From: Aradus depressus
Taxonomy: Eukaryota; Arthropoda; Insecta; Hemiptera; Aradidae
Reading direction: 5' to 3'
NCBI GenBank assembly: GCA_963662175.1
Contig: OY759222.1
Coordinates: 14,828,222 to 14,892,221 of the forward strand
Length of the DNA: 64,000 bases
Shown: positions 49,701-62,665 of the stretch, piece after piece
Layout: every line of letters starts with the position of its first letter
How positions within the stretch are numbered: position 1 is the first letter of the stretch
Translations under genes and position numbers: made by a program
Notes under the pieces: model-generated
Database searches by the model: none
What the model saw: only the letters and a program-made list of their open reading frames with translations
What the model was told of the DNA's origin: nothing

Positions 49701-52700
49701 CAGTAATTGCTCTCATAGCCTTAGAGACCTCGCCCAATCCATACCAATTTGCCGCTCTTCAATTCTACTTACCATACATTATACCGAGATAGGCTTCTAC
49801 AAGTATAGACCACACCTCCGTCAACATTTGATTCAAACCACTTCTATCCCAATAAACCTTTCACTGAGACATACATACATACTAGCATACAACATCAGCC
49901 AAGGGATTTTCTTCAGAATTCATCATAACCTAACCGGCACTCTTAGCCTATTCTTTAACATGTACCAAAAAACCTCGTGATTCACACATTTCTTCAACCA
50001 ACTTATACAACCTCATCGATATTCTTACTTCAAATCCTATGATCCTAGCACCCCAGGTCTTCATTTACACCCTGTTTTATATGTATTTAAATATTTTCAC
50101 ATACCTAATCCGGCAATGACAACATCCACAGTTCTCGTCGATATTTAGATTCGCATTTCCAATGTTACTTTAGCCTCACTATATTTTTCGACTAAAACCT
50201 AAAGTAGGAATACATTTCAGTTACATCGATAGCTTTAATTCATACTTCATCACCAACTTCCTACCACCAATAGACCTCACCTACTGTATTACGGACATCT
50301 CATCTAGGACTTCATACTCTTTCCTCTACAACCTATTACACACATACAACATTATATATACTAAAAACCTTTTCAGCCTATACGCATTTATTTAATTAAT
50401 TAGCTTATTCCCTACCATCCTTTGACATCGCCCTAGTATGCAACAATACCATTGTAAATGTTTCATTAGGTTTTACATTTCACATTTTCATATATATCAC
50501 AGACCACAATCATTATTGAACCCTCCCTACTACTTCACTACCTATGGATTCTGTCAATTAAACACGTACAGCACAGCCGAGTAATTCAGACCGACCTCAC
50601 ACCCTCATGTGCCCTTTGCATTTTCTAATACTCTTGTATACAATACCCATAATTCCAACATCTTCCATTTATCATCTTCATACCTAACACCTATGATCTA
50701 TTCTTTTCTTTAGAACCATCTATACCCTAAAACCCCTGCTTCACACTTCACTCAACTCCCAGCACCACAACCTCTCCGAAATTTTTGTAATGTCTACTGC
50801 TGGGGAGCAGTACATCATAGTTCTCCAAAGACTTGTACTATCTTAACATAAATCATATATATCCATTTTCAACAGAATTACTAACATATATTTTACAAGA
50901 TTAGATTCATAATCGTAAATCTCCGGTATTTTTCAGAGTTCTCAGAGTTATTTGACCCCAATTCGATGTCACAAGAAGCTTCAAAACAGTCTGTGTACTA
51001 TTCGTTTTTCCTTGTGTATTTAATACAATAAATTCATGTATATACCTTACCGCCTCTGAAGCAGTCCTACACAAACTCCCCAATACTTGGTACATTCGGA
51101 CCTGATTTCATGCTGGAAGTCTTATAAGAGTATATTAATACGTCTTCATACATCTGACAAACTACATTTTCAGAACCATCAACATTCTCCCAACATATAA
51201 ATTTCTTACCAGAACTTTCAAGAAGACCGGACCATATTCATTCGAAGCTCAACCTTATAGGATGTGTATTCACAGTATTATCATGAATAAACTGAAAACA
51301 AATCCACTCCTTGTATGATGTACAACTCAATGGGGATACCTAAATACCATTCCTATCAATCCTTGGCTTAACATCTTTAAACTTCAAGTTTCACAGAATG
51401 TAACTTAGACACAGTATTTGTGTGCTCATGGGACTGTGGAGCGGGCATTTCTCAAGTTTTAAAGTGTTTAACACAAAATCCATCTTTTGTTTTAAATTAC
51501 ATACTTTATCATCAGCTGTACCCAATATACCTCTTTTCATAAAGTATCCAGTGTTTTATTAGACATGTAGCATATTTCGATTAGTATCCTTGTAGGTCAC
51601 CCATTTTTCGACAATTGAAACTCTTATAATAACACCCTGACGTAGGTATTCATTCCAGTCACACAGCTGCAAAATTGTTTTATTCCTTTAAAAATTAACC
51701 AACAAAACCATCCTATGCGAAGAAGTCATTGAACAATTTACCCACTTAGCTGGATAAATATTTTTTAAATGGTAAAATCTAGGCCTTGTAGGCCCCAAAA
51801 CGCATCAGATCTTTACATTTATAATAAAGTAGCACAGATCCCGATAACCAAAGTAGGAACCATTATAACATCCAACTAATGCTAGAATAGTATAGGCTAG
51901 GATAAAATATATATTTTACATACTTTGCAACACATCATTCGAGAACGTAACCTACCGCCATACACCATTTAAATTTTTTTTTACACAAACAACACATTAT
52001 AGAGGTATACAACCTTATTGCTACGAAACCACCGGTTCAAAATTTCAAACACATTGATACTCATCGCACTAAAACTATACATTTTTTTAGTACAACCCAT
52101 ATCATACCTTGACATAACCTTTGGCAACAACAATACTTCAAAACCCAGGTTTTGCGTTTTTCTTTAGGTCCTTTACATTACGCATTTTTCATATACATCA
52201 CAGACCCCATCATTATTGAACCCTATACTCATAAAATCATTCATTAAAACTACTTCACTACCTAACTACTTTTTTCATCTAAGCACGTACAGCACAGTCG
52301 GTAGGTTATAGTTCACACCGACCTTACTCATACAACACACATACTTACATACATTTACATACACTTCAATTTTAATTCATACCCTATAAAATTATAACCG
52401 TCAGCCCCTGTATTATTCTCAAACTATGTCAAAAGCGCTACAAACCCACTGACTTTTTTGTTCACATGTGACACCTATTATAGTCTTATAGGCCTGCATC
52501 AAACACCATCCACACCTTACAGCGAACTCTATCACAAGTAGCTCCATCTCTTTGGCATGTGTCATATTTCGATTCGTATCCTTTTTTAAGTCATTTTTCA
52601 TATATGTGACTTTTTATCGCCCACATACATGTGAAACAATTCTTTAAACATAATTTAAGTACATCAACTAATATTCTTAATATATTTTACTTATTTCATA

Positions 52701-55700
52701 CATTCATTTCCTTTATGTCACTTAGGATGCTCCTCACCAACATCAGAGCTTTACACCAGGAGTCCCCTCAGACCTGTATCATACTGAAAATATACTTTTT
52801 ACCCCCTCAAATAATTTTTCTGGTTCTGATCAGTCTTACCTACCAACAGCAATTGTTAGCTCTCTCAGGAACCTTATAATTTCTCACACCATCACACACC
52901 AATTACCCCACTTATTCCAATCCTACATGTCGAAACAGAGAATATTTCCGGAGAGTCTTAACCCCAATAGGAGCCCTTGTACCGAACCTCCCATCCCTCC
53001 TTTCTAGATGTCAGACACTTAAAATTTCTTTGACATCTACCCACTTTTTACCCCAAACCAACCTACATCCTAGTCCATCATGCATCATAACTTTAGCATA
53101 GACCACCTAATCCTTAACGCGAACTCCGGCATTTACTTTATGTCACTTCGGGTGCTTTTCACCACCCTCGACACAGATCACGCCTGAAGTGAGCCGATTA
53201 TAGTCGAACACACCCCGATTATAGACGAGTCAAACGACCGGAGGACACCTGTTAACAACGTATACCAAGTTAAACTAGATAAAAATCCAATATTTATATA
53301 AAAATGTGGAATTATACATAAATCGGACCAAAAAGTGTATAATTATTGAAAAATGTGGTGTTTTTACATAACTCAGTCAAGAAAACGTGGTAATGAGACA
53401 AATTAGACATTATAAACTGGATAATGTTGTTACATCAACACAGCCGGCAGAAGACCTCTCCGAGATACAGTGTGCTCGGATGTATATAGTTTAAACTCTC
53501 CTCACATCTACATTTTCTAAGGAGTTTCATAGAACTTGAAGTAAATTTTGTAACATCTACTGACTGACGATTACGAGAGATGTGTGCTGCAAAGCCGGGT
53601 TGGGGTCTCTAAACGGAGTAACTACTACAGCCGGGTTTGGGGGTCTGTATATAATATAGCCGGTGTGAGGGTCTGTACATAATATAGTCGAGGCTTCTAC
53701 TTACTGACTTTTGGCAAGAGATGGGGGCTGTATAGCCGAGCCGTGTGAGGGCCTGTATGCATTTCTCTATGCGGAGTCAGAGGGATCGGGAAGGAGACAC
53801 TGCTAGAATCATACCGATATCAAATTTCATAAAAACATGAGGAAAATTAGTCGAGATAGGGAGAAATTGAAACACCTCTGGCTGAGTGGTTAGCAGTGCT
53901 GGTGACCATGAAGGGAGAGCTGAATCATTCTAAGTGGAGAAGTACATTGGTAATGATTCAAAGAACAAAAATTTATATGAAAAATCTAGTTGGAGTGGAA
54001 ACCTCAGGATGGTTAGCAGTGGTTAGGGCTGGGTTTAAGTGGTTTGAGGTGGTTGGGGCTAGGTTCAAGAGGTTTGAGGTGGTTAGGGCTGGGTTTCAAT
54101 GGTTAAAGGTGATTAAGGTTGTGTTTTCAACTGGGGAGGGATTACTACCATACGACCTGAGGCGCAAGATTGGTGGTCACCCCTCCCCAGTTGAAAACAC
54201 AACCTTAATCACCTTTAACCATTGAAACCCAGCCCTAACCACCTCAAACCTCTTGAACCCAGCCCCAACCACCTCAAACCACTTAAACCCAGCCCTAACC
54301 ACTGCTAACCATCCTGAGGTTTCCACTCCAACTAGATTTTTCATATAAATTTTTGTTCTTTGAATCATTACCAATGTACTTCTCCACTTAGAATGATTCA
54401 GCTCTCCCTTCATGGTCACCAGCACTGCTAACCACTCAGCCAGAGGTGTTTCAATTTCTCCCTATCTCGACTAATTTTCCTCATGTTTTTATGAAATTTG
54501 ATATCGGTATGATTCTAGCAGTGTCTCCTTCCCGATCCCTCTGACTCCGCATAGAGAAATGCATACAGGCCCTCACACGGCTCGGCTATACAGCCCCCAT
54601 CTCTTGCCAAAAGTCAGTAAGTAGAAGCCTCGACTATATTATGTACAGACCCTCACACCGGCTATATTATATACAGACCCCCAAACCCGGCTGTAGTAGT
54701 TACTCCGTTTAGAGACCCCAACCCGGCTTTGCAGCACACATCTCTCGTAATCGTCAGTCAGTAGATGTTACAAAATTTACTTCAAGTTCTATGAAACTCC
54801 TTAGAAAATGTAGATGTGAGGAGAGTTTAAACTATATACGTCCGAGCACACTGTATCTCGGAGAGGTCTTCTGCCGGCTGTGTTGATGTAACAACATTAT
54901 CCAGTTTATAATGTCTAATTTGTCTCATTACCACGTTTTCTTGACTGAGTTATGTAAAAACACCACATTTTTCAATAATTATACACTTTTTGGTCCGATT
55001 TATGTATAATTCCACATTTTTATATAAATATTGGATTTTTATCTAGTTTAACTTGGTATACGTTGTTAACAGGTGTCCTCCGGTCGTTTGACTCGTCTAT
55101 AATCGGGGTGTGTTCGACTATAATCGGCTCACTTCAGGCGTGATCTGTGTCGAGGGTGGTGAAAAGCACCCGAAGTGACATAAAGTAAATGCCGGAGTTC
55201 GCGTTAAGGATTAGGTGGTCTATGCTAAAGTTATGATGCATGATGGACTAGGATGTAGGTTGGTTTGGGGTAAAAAGTGGGTAGATGTCAAAGAAATTTT
55301 AAGTGTCTGACATCTAGAAAGGAGGGATGGGAGGTTCGGTACAAGGGCTCCTATTGGGGTTAAGACTCTCCGGAAATATTCTCTGTTTCGACATGTAGGA
55401 TTGGAATAAGTGGGGTAATTGGTGTGTGATGGTGTGAGAAATTATAAGGTTCCTGAGAGAGCTAACAATTGCTGTTGGTAGGTAAGACTGATCAGAACCA
55501 GAAAAATTATTTGAGGGGGTAAAAAGTATATTTTCAGTATGATACAGGTCTGAGGGGACTCCTGGTGTAAAGCTCTGATGTTGGTGAGGAGCATCCTAAG
55601 TGACATAAAGGAAATGAATGTATGAAATAAGTAAAATATATTAAGAATATTAGTTGATGTACTTAAATTATGTTTAAAGAATTGTTTCACATGTATGTGG

Positions 55701-58700
55701 GCGATAAAAAGTCACATATATGAAAAATGACTTAAAAAAGGATACGAATCGAAATATGACACATGCCAAAGAGATGGAGCTACTTGTGATAGAGTTCGCT
55801 GTAAGGTGTGGATGGTGTTTGATGCAGGCCTATAAGACTATAATAGGTGTCACATGTGAACAAAAAAGTCAGTGGGTTTGTAGCGCTTTTGACATAGTTT
55901 GAGAATAATACAGGGGCTGACGGTTATAATTTTATAGGGTATGAATTAAAATTGAAGTGTATGTAAATGTATGTAAGTATGTGTGTTGTATGAGTAAGGT
56001 CGGTGTGAACTATAACCTACCGACTGTGCTGTACGTGCTTAGATGAAAAAAGTAGTTAGGTAGTGAAGTAGTTTTAATGAATGATTTTATGAGTATAGGG
56101 TTCAATAATGATGGGGTCTGTGATGTATATGAAAAATGCGTAATGTAAAGGACCTAAAGAAAAACGCAAAACCTGGGTTTTGAAGTATTGTTGTTGCCAA
56201 AGGTTATGTCAAGGTATGATATGGGTTGTACTAAAAAAATGTATAGTTTTAGTGCGATGAGTATCAATGTGTTTGAAATTTTGAACCGGTGGTTTCGTAG
56301 CAATAAGGTTGTATACCTCTATAATGTGTTGTTTGTGTAAAAAAAAATTTAAATGGTGTATGGCGGTAGGTTACGTTCTCGAATGATGTGTTGCAAAGTA
56401 TGTAAAATATATATTTTATCCTAGCCTATACTATTCTAGCATTAGTTGGATGTTATAATGGTTCCTACTTTGGTTATCGGGATCTGTGCTACTTTATTAT
56501 AAATGTAAAGATCTGATGCGTTTTGGGGCCTACAAGGCCTAGATTTTACCATTTAAAAAATATTTATCCAGCTAAGTGGGTAAATTGTTCAATGACTTCT
56601 TCGCATAGGATGGTTTTGTTGGTTAATTTTTAAAGGAATAAAACAATTTTGCAGCTGTGTGACTGGAATGAATACCTACGTCAGGGTGTTATTATAAGAG
56701 TTTCAATTGTCGAAAAATGGGTGACCTACAAGGATACTAATCGAAATATGCTACATGTCTAATAAAACACTGGATACTTTATGAAAAGAGGTATATTGGG
56801 TACAGCTGATGATAAAGTATGTAATTTAAAACAAAAGATGGATTTTGTGTTAAACACTTTAAAACTTGAGAAATGCCCGCTCCACAGTCCCATGAGCACA
56901 CAAATACTGTGTCTAAGTTACATTCTGTGAAACTTGAAGTTTAAAGATGTTAAGCCAAGGATTGATAGGAATGGTATTTAGGTATCCCCATTGAGTTGTA
57001 CATCATACAAGGAGTGGATTTGTTTTCAGTTTATTCATGATAATACTGTGAATACACATCCTATAAGGTTGAGCTTCGAATGAATATGGTCCGGTCTTCT
57101 TGAAAGTTCTGGTAAGAAATTTATATGTTGGGAGAATGTTGATGGTTCTGAAAATGTAGTTTGTCAGATGTATGAAGACGTATTAATATACTCTTATAAG
57201 ACTTCCAGCATGAAATCAGGTCCGAATGTACCAAGTATTGGGGAGTTTGTGTAGGACTGCTTCAGAGGCGGTAAGGTATATACATGAATTTATTGTATTA
57301 AATACACAAGGAAAAACGAATAGTACACAGACTGTTTTGAAGCTTCTTGTGACATCGAATTGGGGTCAAATAACTCTGAGAACTCTGAAAAATACCGGAG
57401 ATTTACGATTATGAATCTAATCTTGTAAAATATATGTTAGTAATTCTGTTGAAAATGGATATATATGATTTATGTTAAGATAGTACAAGTCTTTGGAGAA
57501 CTATGATGTACTGCTCCCCAGCAGTAGACATTACAAAAATTTCGGAGAGGTTGTGGTGCTGGGAGTTGAGTGAAGTGTGAAGCAGGGGTTTTAGGGTATA
57601 GATGGTTCTAAAGAAAAGAATAGATCATAGGTGTTAGGTATGAAGATGATAAATGGAAGATGTTGGAATTATGGGTATTGTATAAAAGAGTATTAGAAAA
57701 TGCAAAGGGCACATGAGGGTGTGAGGTCGGTCTGAATTACTCGGCTGTGCTGTACGTGTTTAATTGACAGAATCCATAGGTAGTGAAGTAGTAGGGAGGG
57801 TTCAATAATGATTGTGGTCTGTGATATATATGAAAATGTGAAATGTAAAACCTAATGAAACATTTACAATGGTATTGTTGCATACTAGGGCGATGTCAAA
57901 GGATGGTAGGGAATAAGCTAATTAATTAAATAAATGCGTATAGGCTGAAAAGGTTTTTAGTATATATAATGTTGTATGTGTGTAATAGGTTGTAGAGGAA
58001 AGAGTATGAAGTCCTAGATGAGATGTCCGTAATACAGTAGGTGAGGTCTATTGGTGGTAGGAAGTTGGTGATGAAGTATGAATTAAAGCTATCGATGTAA
58101 CTGAAATGTATTCCTACTTTAGGTTTTAGTCGAAAAATATAGTGAGGCTAAAGTAACATTGGAAATGCGAATCTAAATATCGACGAGAACTGTGGATGTT
58201 GTCATTGCCGGATTAGGTATGTGAAAATATTTAAATACATATAAAACAGGGTGTAAATGAAGACCTGGGGTGCTAGGATCATAGGATTTGAAGTAAGAAT
58301 ATCGATGAGGTTGTATAAGTTGGTTGAAGAAATGTGTGAATCACGAGGTTTTTTGGTACATGTTAAAGAATAGGCTAAGAGTGCCGGTTAGGTTATGATG
58401 AATTCTGAAGAAAATCCCTTGGCTGATGTTGTATGCTAGTATGTATGTATGTCTCAGTGAAAGGTTTATTGGGATAGAAGTGGTTTGAATCAAATGTTGA
58501 CGGAGGTGTGGTCTATACTTGTAGAAGCCTATCTCGGTATAATGTATGGTAAGTAGAATTGAAGAGCGGCAAATTGGTATGGATTGGGCGAGGTCTCTAA
58601 GGCTATGAGAGCAATTACTGTAGACTGTTGGTGGCAGGATAAAACAAGTGTTTAACCAGTAAAACCGAAGATTGGTAGAGATGTACCCCTCATAAAGTAT

Positions 58701-61700
58701 GTTTCAGTATGAGGTGAATGTAGAGAGGTTGGCGAGAAGCAGCCCAAGCGATGGCTGGAGATGAAAAGCAGTCCAAGTGAAATTAAGGTATACAAAAAGC
58801 AGCATGTAAAATAATTTAAGTTAAATATACCACATGTTGATCGAAGAATGTCTCCATGAGACCGCGGAAAAGGTACATCTAGTCCTAAAGAGTATTATAG
58901 AGCAAGGGAGAGGTGTGTTGTAGATTCAAGTATCCTAATGGGTATGATGAAAATGTCGTATGTACGGGAATGTGTTCTACATCCAGAGTAGTGTGCTGAT
59001 CTTAATTTGGGTACTGTTGAATGTTAGTTGTAGGAAAATGTTTTGTGATATAACTTACCATGATAAATACAATAATATGTATAAGGCGATAGACATTGTG
59101 TTAGGGTCGGGATGGTTCACTGTAGAGCTTAAGGTATACTATACAGGAGAGGGAACGAGAATTTAGCTGGGAGGGAATACCTATTTACTTTGTTTTTGGG
59201 TTGATAGTTTATATTGAGTAGGGTCAAAGGAGGTTACCGCCCTGGCATTAATTCAAAAATAACATTTTAATGTGTACTAGGAAATTGGTATGTAGAGTAA
59301 TGATGCTAAAGATTGGTTACTAGAATTAAGGGATAAAAAAGTCTAAGTTGAATGGGTCTGTAGGATGATACCGGTGTATGTATGGGTAAACCCGGTTATG
59401 ATGAAAAAATGTTAAACGAATCATGTCTAGAGAGATTGTGGGAGTTGGGCGAAGAAAACGTGTGAAGAAGGATGGTGCTTAGGAAAAGGTTAAGAGTACC
59501 GATTAGACTATGACGAAATCTAAAGAAAATCCTTAGGGTAGTGGTGTGGGTGGGTCTGTAGTAGTGGAAGCAGAATAGTGTGTGAGTAGAAGGGTTAGAG
59601 GTGAGAGTCAAAAATTGGTTAGGACAAAACGAGAAAAAATTAAAAAAATTCATGTTGTTAAGTATAAAATATGAGAAAGACCCGAGAACTAGGTGTAGGC
59701 GGATCTGTAGTAGTGGAAGAAGTACAATTGGTCTGAGGAAGTCGAACTATAATTAAAGATTATAATTTTAGAATGATTGATGTGTGGAAGTAGGATTGTA
59801 ATGAGAAATTATGATTTTAAAGGAAGTGTTGGCGTTGGTATGTACATTGAAGGTGATTTGTGGTGGGTAAGTACGACTGATTCATAGGGGAAGGTTCGTG
59901 GGCGTAGAATGTATGAATAGACCGAAAAAAATGTCAGACGATCTAGAGGAGAGGTTGTATGAGTTGGGCAAAGAAGGATGGTGCTAAGGTCAAAAGTAAT
60001 GGGCTATTATGAAATCTTAAGAAAATTGCTCGGGTGTAGACAAGCTGGAGTAAAAAATTATCTAATTTATGTGGGGAAGTATAAGTGAGAAAATTGAGAT
60101 GGACTGACTATGACGCTGTTCTGATGGTTGACGGAGAATTAGTATGAGGAAGTAAAAGTGAATGTATGCCGGTCTTGAAAAAATATTTTGGATGGAGTGT
60201 AAGGGTTCCTATTGATGTTGTTCAGGTTTAGAAGGAGAAGTAAAATTGATCTGGGGAAGTAGGATTTACGAATTATGATTTTATAATGATTGATGTGTGG
60301 AAGTAGGACTGTAATGAAAAATATAGTGTGAGATGGGTCTGTATGAGTGATCAGAAAAATAATCTTTAGTCGGATTACAATGCCTCTTGAGATATCTGTT
60401 GACTTGTATACCTAGATTTTCGCCTGCTTCAACAGGGTAGGTCTCGGGGTTAGCTGCTTGTCTCCCATGCCAAAGGTGCCGGGACCGCGTTCAATCCCCG
60501 TTAGGGCAAGTTATTTTTTTCCTTAAGTCGCATCTAGCAATCTATAAATTCTAGAAGCTTGGGAGCTCTAGTGGGCAAAGTAAGAAAATAGTGGCGTGGT
60601 TGTTGAGCGCTGGGTAAGTGATTCAAGCGAGAGATGACTTATAGGGGTTGAGCTGGGGAGGTACATTGGGTGAAGAGTTGATGTGGGATGGTACATTGAA
60701 TGTGATTCAAAGTGAACAACTCTAGTATAGGTTGACCTCATAGTGGCTTCTGTAATGTGATGAGGGGGTCTGAGAGATGCAAAAGTTTTGGGAAGGGCGA
60801 TTGGTTACGCCAACTTGAGAAAAAAAAGGTTTAAAGGACATCATTGATGTGGTGTGTAAGACTAGATAGAAATAAAAAATTAGAAGAAATGTTCCTAAGA
60901 AGTGACTGTTGTTGTGTTGGGGAGAGCGGAAACTTCTTTGGGTTAAGAAGGATGACAAAATTTGGTCGAGTGGGGGCTCTCTGGTTAGGTCTCCTTCAAC
61001 CCAGTTGAGCGCCCTCAAGGATTTTTCTGGAAAAGGGGCGGGGAATGGGAGGGGAGGGGAAAGGACTATACTTTGTCTATGCATAGGATGTAGCTGGGGA
61101 GGTACATTGTTTTACTTACTCCATACCTCAGAGGAACCACTATGTTATTACTACTTACTTCATACCTCAGAGGAACCACATTGCTATACGACCTCCATAC
61201 CTCAGAGAAACCGCATTGCTATACGTCCTCCATACCTCAGTGGAACCACATTGCTATACGATCGCGGAAAATTAGGAGAGGGTAATGTGAATTAAAAAAA
61301 TATATAGTAAGGATGACTTGAAAGAAATTTGGGGTGAGGGGTGATCAAAATATGTGAAAAGGCTAGAAACCGCTGAACCTTGGTGCTGCTAATACTCCCC
61401 GGAGATTTATATACCTAGATTATCACCACCTTCAGCAACCATGTCACAATGGTCGCGTGGTTAGCGTATCGGCCTCTCAAGTCAAAGTAGATGGGTTCGA
61501 TACCGTAAGTACAAGTTATTATTTTTTTTATTAAGAAGCCGCACCTAGCTACTTATATAAATATTAATTTACATTCTAGACGCTTGGGAGCGCTAGTATG
61601 CTTATTATAATTTACTAATATTTAAATTTAAAAAAATCAAAGGATTGTGTGGGTCCGAAGGTGAGGGTGCTCACCAGGTTGAGCTGGGGAAGTACCTCTT

Positions 61701-62598
61701 AGGAAAAGCAGGTCTGGACATGTCGGTGTGACGTCATGGACTATATTTTCTCCATACACTTTATAGAAAAAAAAGGGTGGGTCCTAAGGTGGGGGTGCAC
61801 AGGGGTTGAGCTGGGGAAGTACATCGGAGGGAGCTGCGCGAGCCATGGGAATAGATGTTGTGCGGTGGGAGCCTCACAGGGGAGCCTCAGACGGGTGCCA
61901 CACAGGGGTGGGGGGAGGTGCCACAAGGGAGCCACCACTGGTGCCACATGTGGCTGCGCCAAAACATACATTCTTACCCTACTAATACAAGTATGCAATT
62001 AAAACTATGGGTTTTCCATTGAAAAAATCGAAGTTCCCCTCGATTTGACACTGAAAACGGCACTCAAGGTTAATTTTCGTATTACCATTATATCGCACCC
62101 TTGCTTCAAAAGTGCCACAACTCAAAAAACTCAGTTTTTCAGGAAATGCGAAAAACAGCTTCCAGCTAGGTAAGGTAAATTTTAGTTGATCTAGTGACGT
62201 CACCAAGCAAAACTTAGCGTATAATTTACGATAGATTGTGGTCCTGCAGATTTTCCAAGTTTTCAACTATAAATCTCGGTTTTTTGAGTTGTGGTCCTTT
62301 TGTTGCCTAACAAAGACTAATGAGTGCAAACATAAAAAAACTACACAACTGCTACCTAGCGGCTGAATTTTCAGTGCATTATCTGGCGCTTTAGGTGATT
62401 GGTATAAACTTAAAAACCAAGTCGAATGGCAGTCTTAACTAAAAAACCCGAATTTTTGAGTTGTGGCACTTTTGAAGCAAGGGTGCGATATGTCCCCCTT
62501 TAAACCCTGTAACTTTGGTTTGAACAATTTTTTTTCGATAAAGCTTGTTTTTCGATTTATTCTTGTTTTTCAGGTTAAATAAATCACCCTCATATCAT

Positions 62599-62665
<67 letters not shown>

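Larger units (their letters stand above)
46337..54140 (+). repeat. Left arm of the giant palindrome
   Basis: 7804 bp. The plus strand is poor in G and rich in C over long runs; for example 48001-48060 has 15 C and 2 G. It contains two tRNA-like modules, a subterminal iterated motif and a block of four TGAGGTATGGAG units at 47080-47205. Confidence 0.95.
46337..61983. mobile_element. Giant palindromic non-autonomous element (15.6 kb), Polinton/Maverick-like ends
   Basis: Left arm 46337-54140 and right arm 54181-61983 are reverse complements over about 7.8 kb, with mirror positions summing to 108321 (108320 in the outermost part). The spacer is 40 bp. The outer ends are AGTAGGGTAAGAATG and CATTCTTACCCTACT, and AATACA is duplicated on both sides. 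Polintons/Mavericks are known for AG...CT-type termini, 6-bp duplications and 15-20-kb length, all matched here. However, no polymerase B, integrase, ATPase, protease or capsid reading frame exists: the longest frames are 128 codons and have no recognisable motif. It lies in intron 4 of regucalcin copy B, between exons at 45790 and 62992. Class assignment is inference; the palindrome and direct repeat are seen. Confidence 0.8.
54181..61983 (-). repeat. Right arm of the giant palindrome
   Basis: 7803 bp; reverse complement of the left arm. Differences seen: 46521/61799, 49681/58640, 50636/57685, 53481/54840 and 54061/54260, plus one base in the A/T run near 47018/61302 (8 against 7). Confidence 0.95.

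Noticed and set aside
46337..61983. Palindrome as a fold-back sequencing or assembly artefact
   Set aside because: Arms differ at several positions, the spacer is unique, the ends are sharp and a 6-bp direct repeat flanks it. Artefacts would not give these, though long-read confirmation is still desirable.
46261..62002. Open frames of 60-128 codons in the palindrome as genes
   Set aside because: None has a family motif, start context or codon bias. Several cross tandem repeats, and each is simply mirrored in the other arm.
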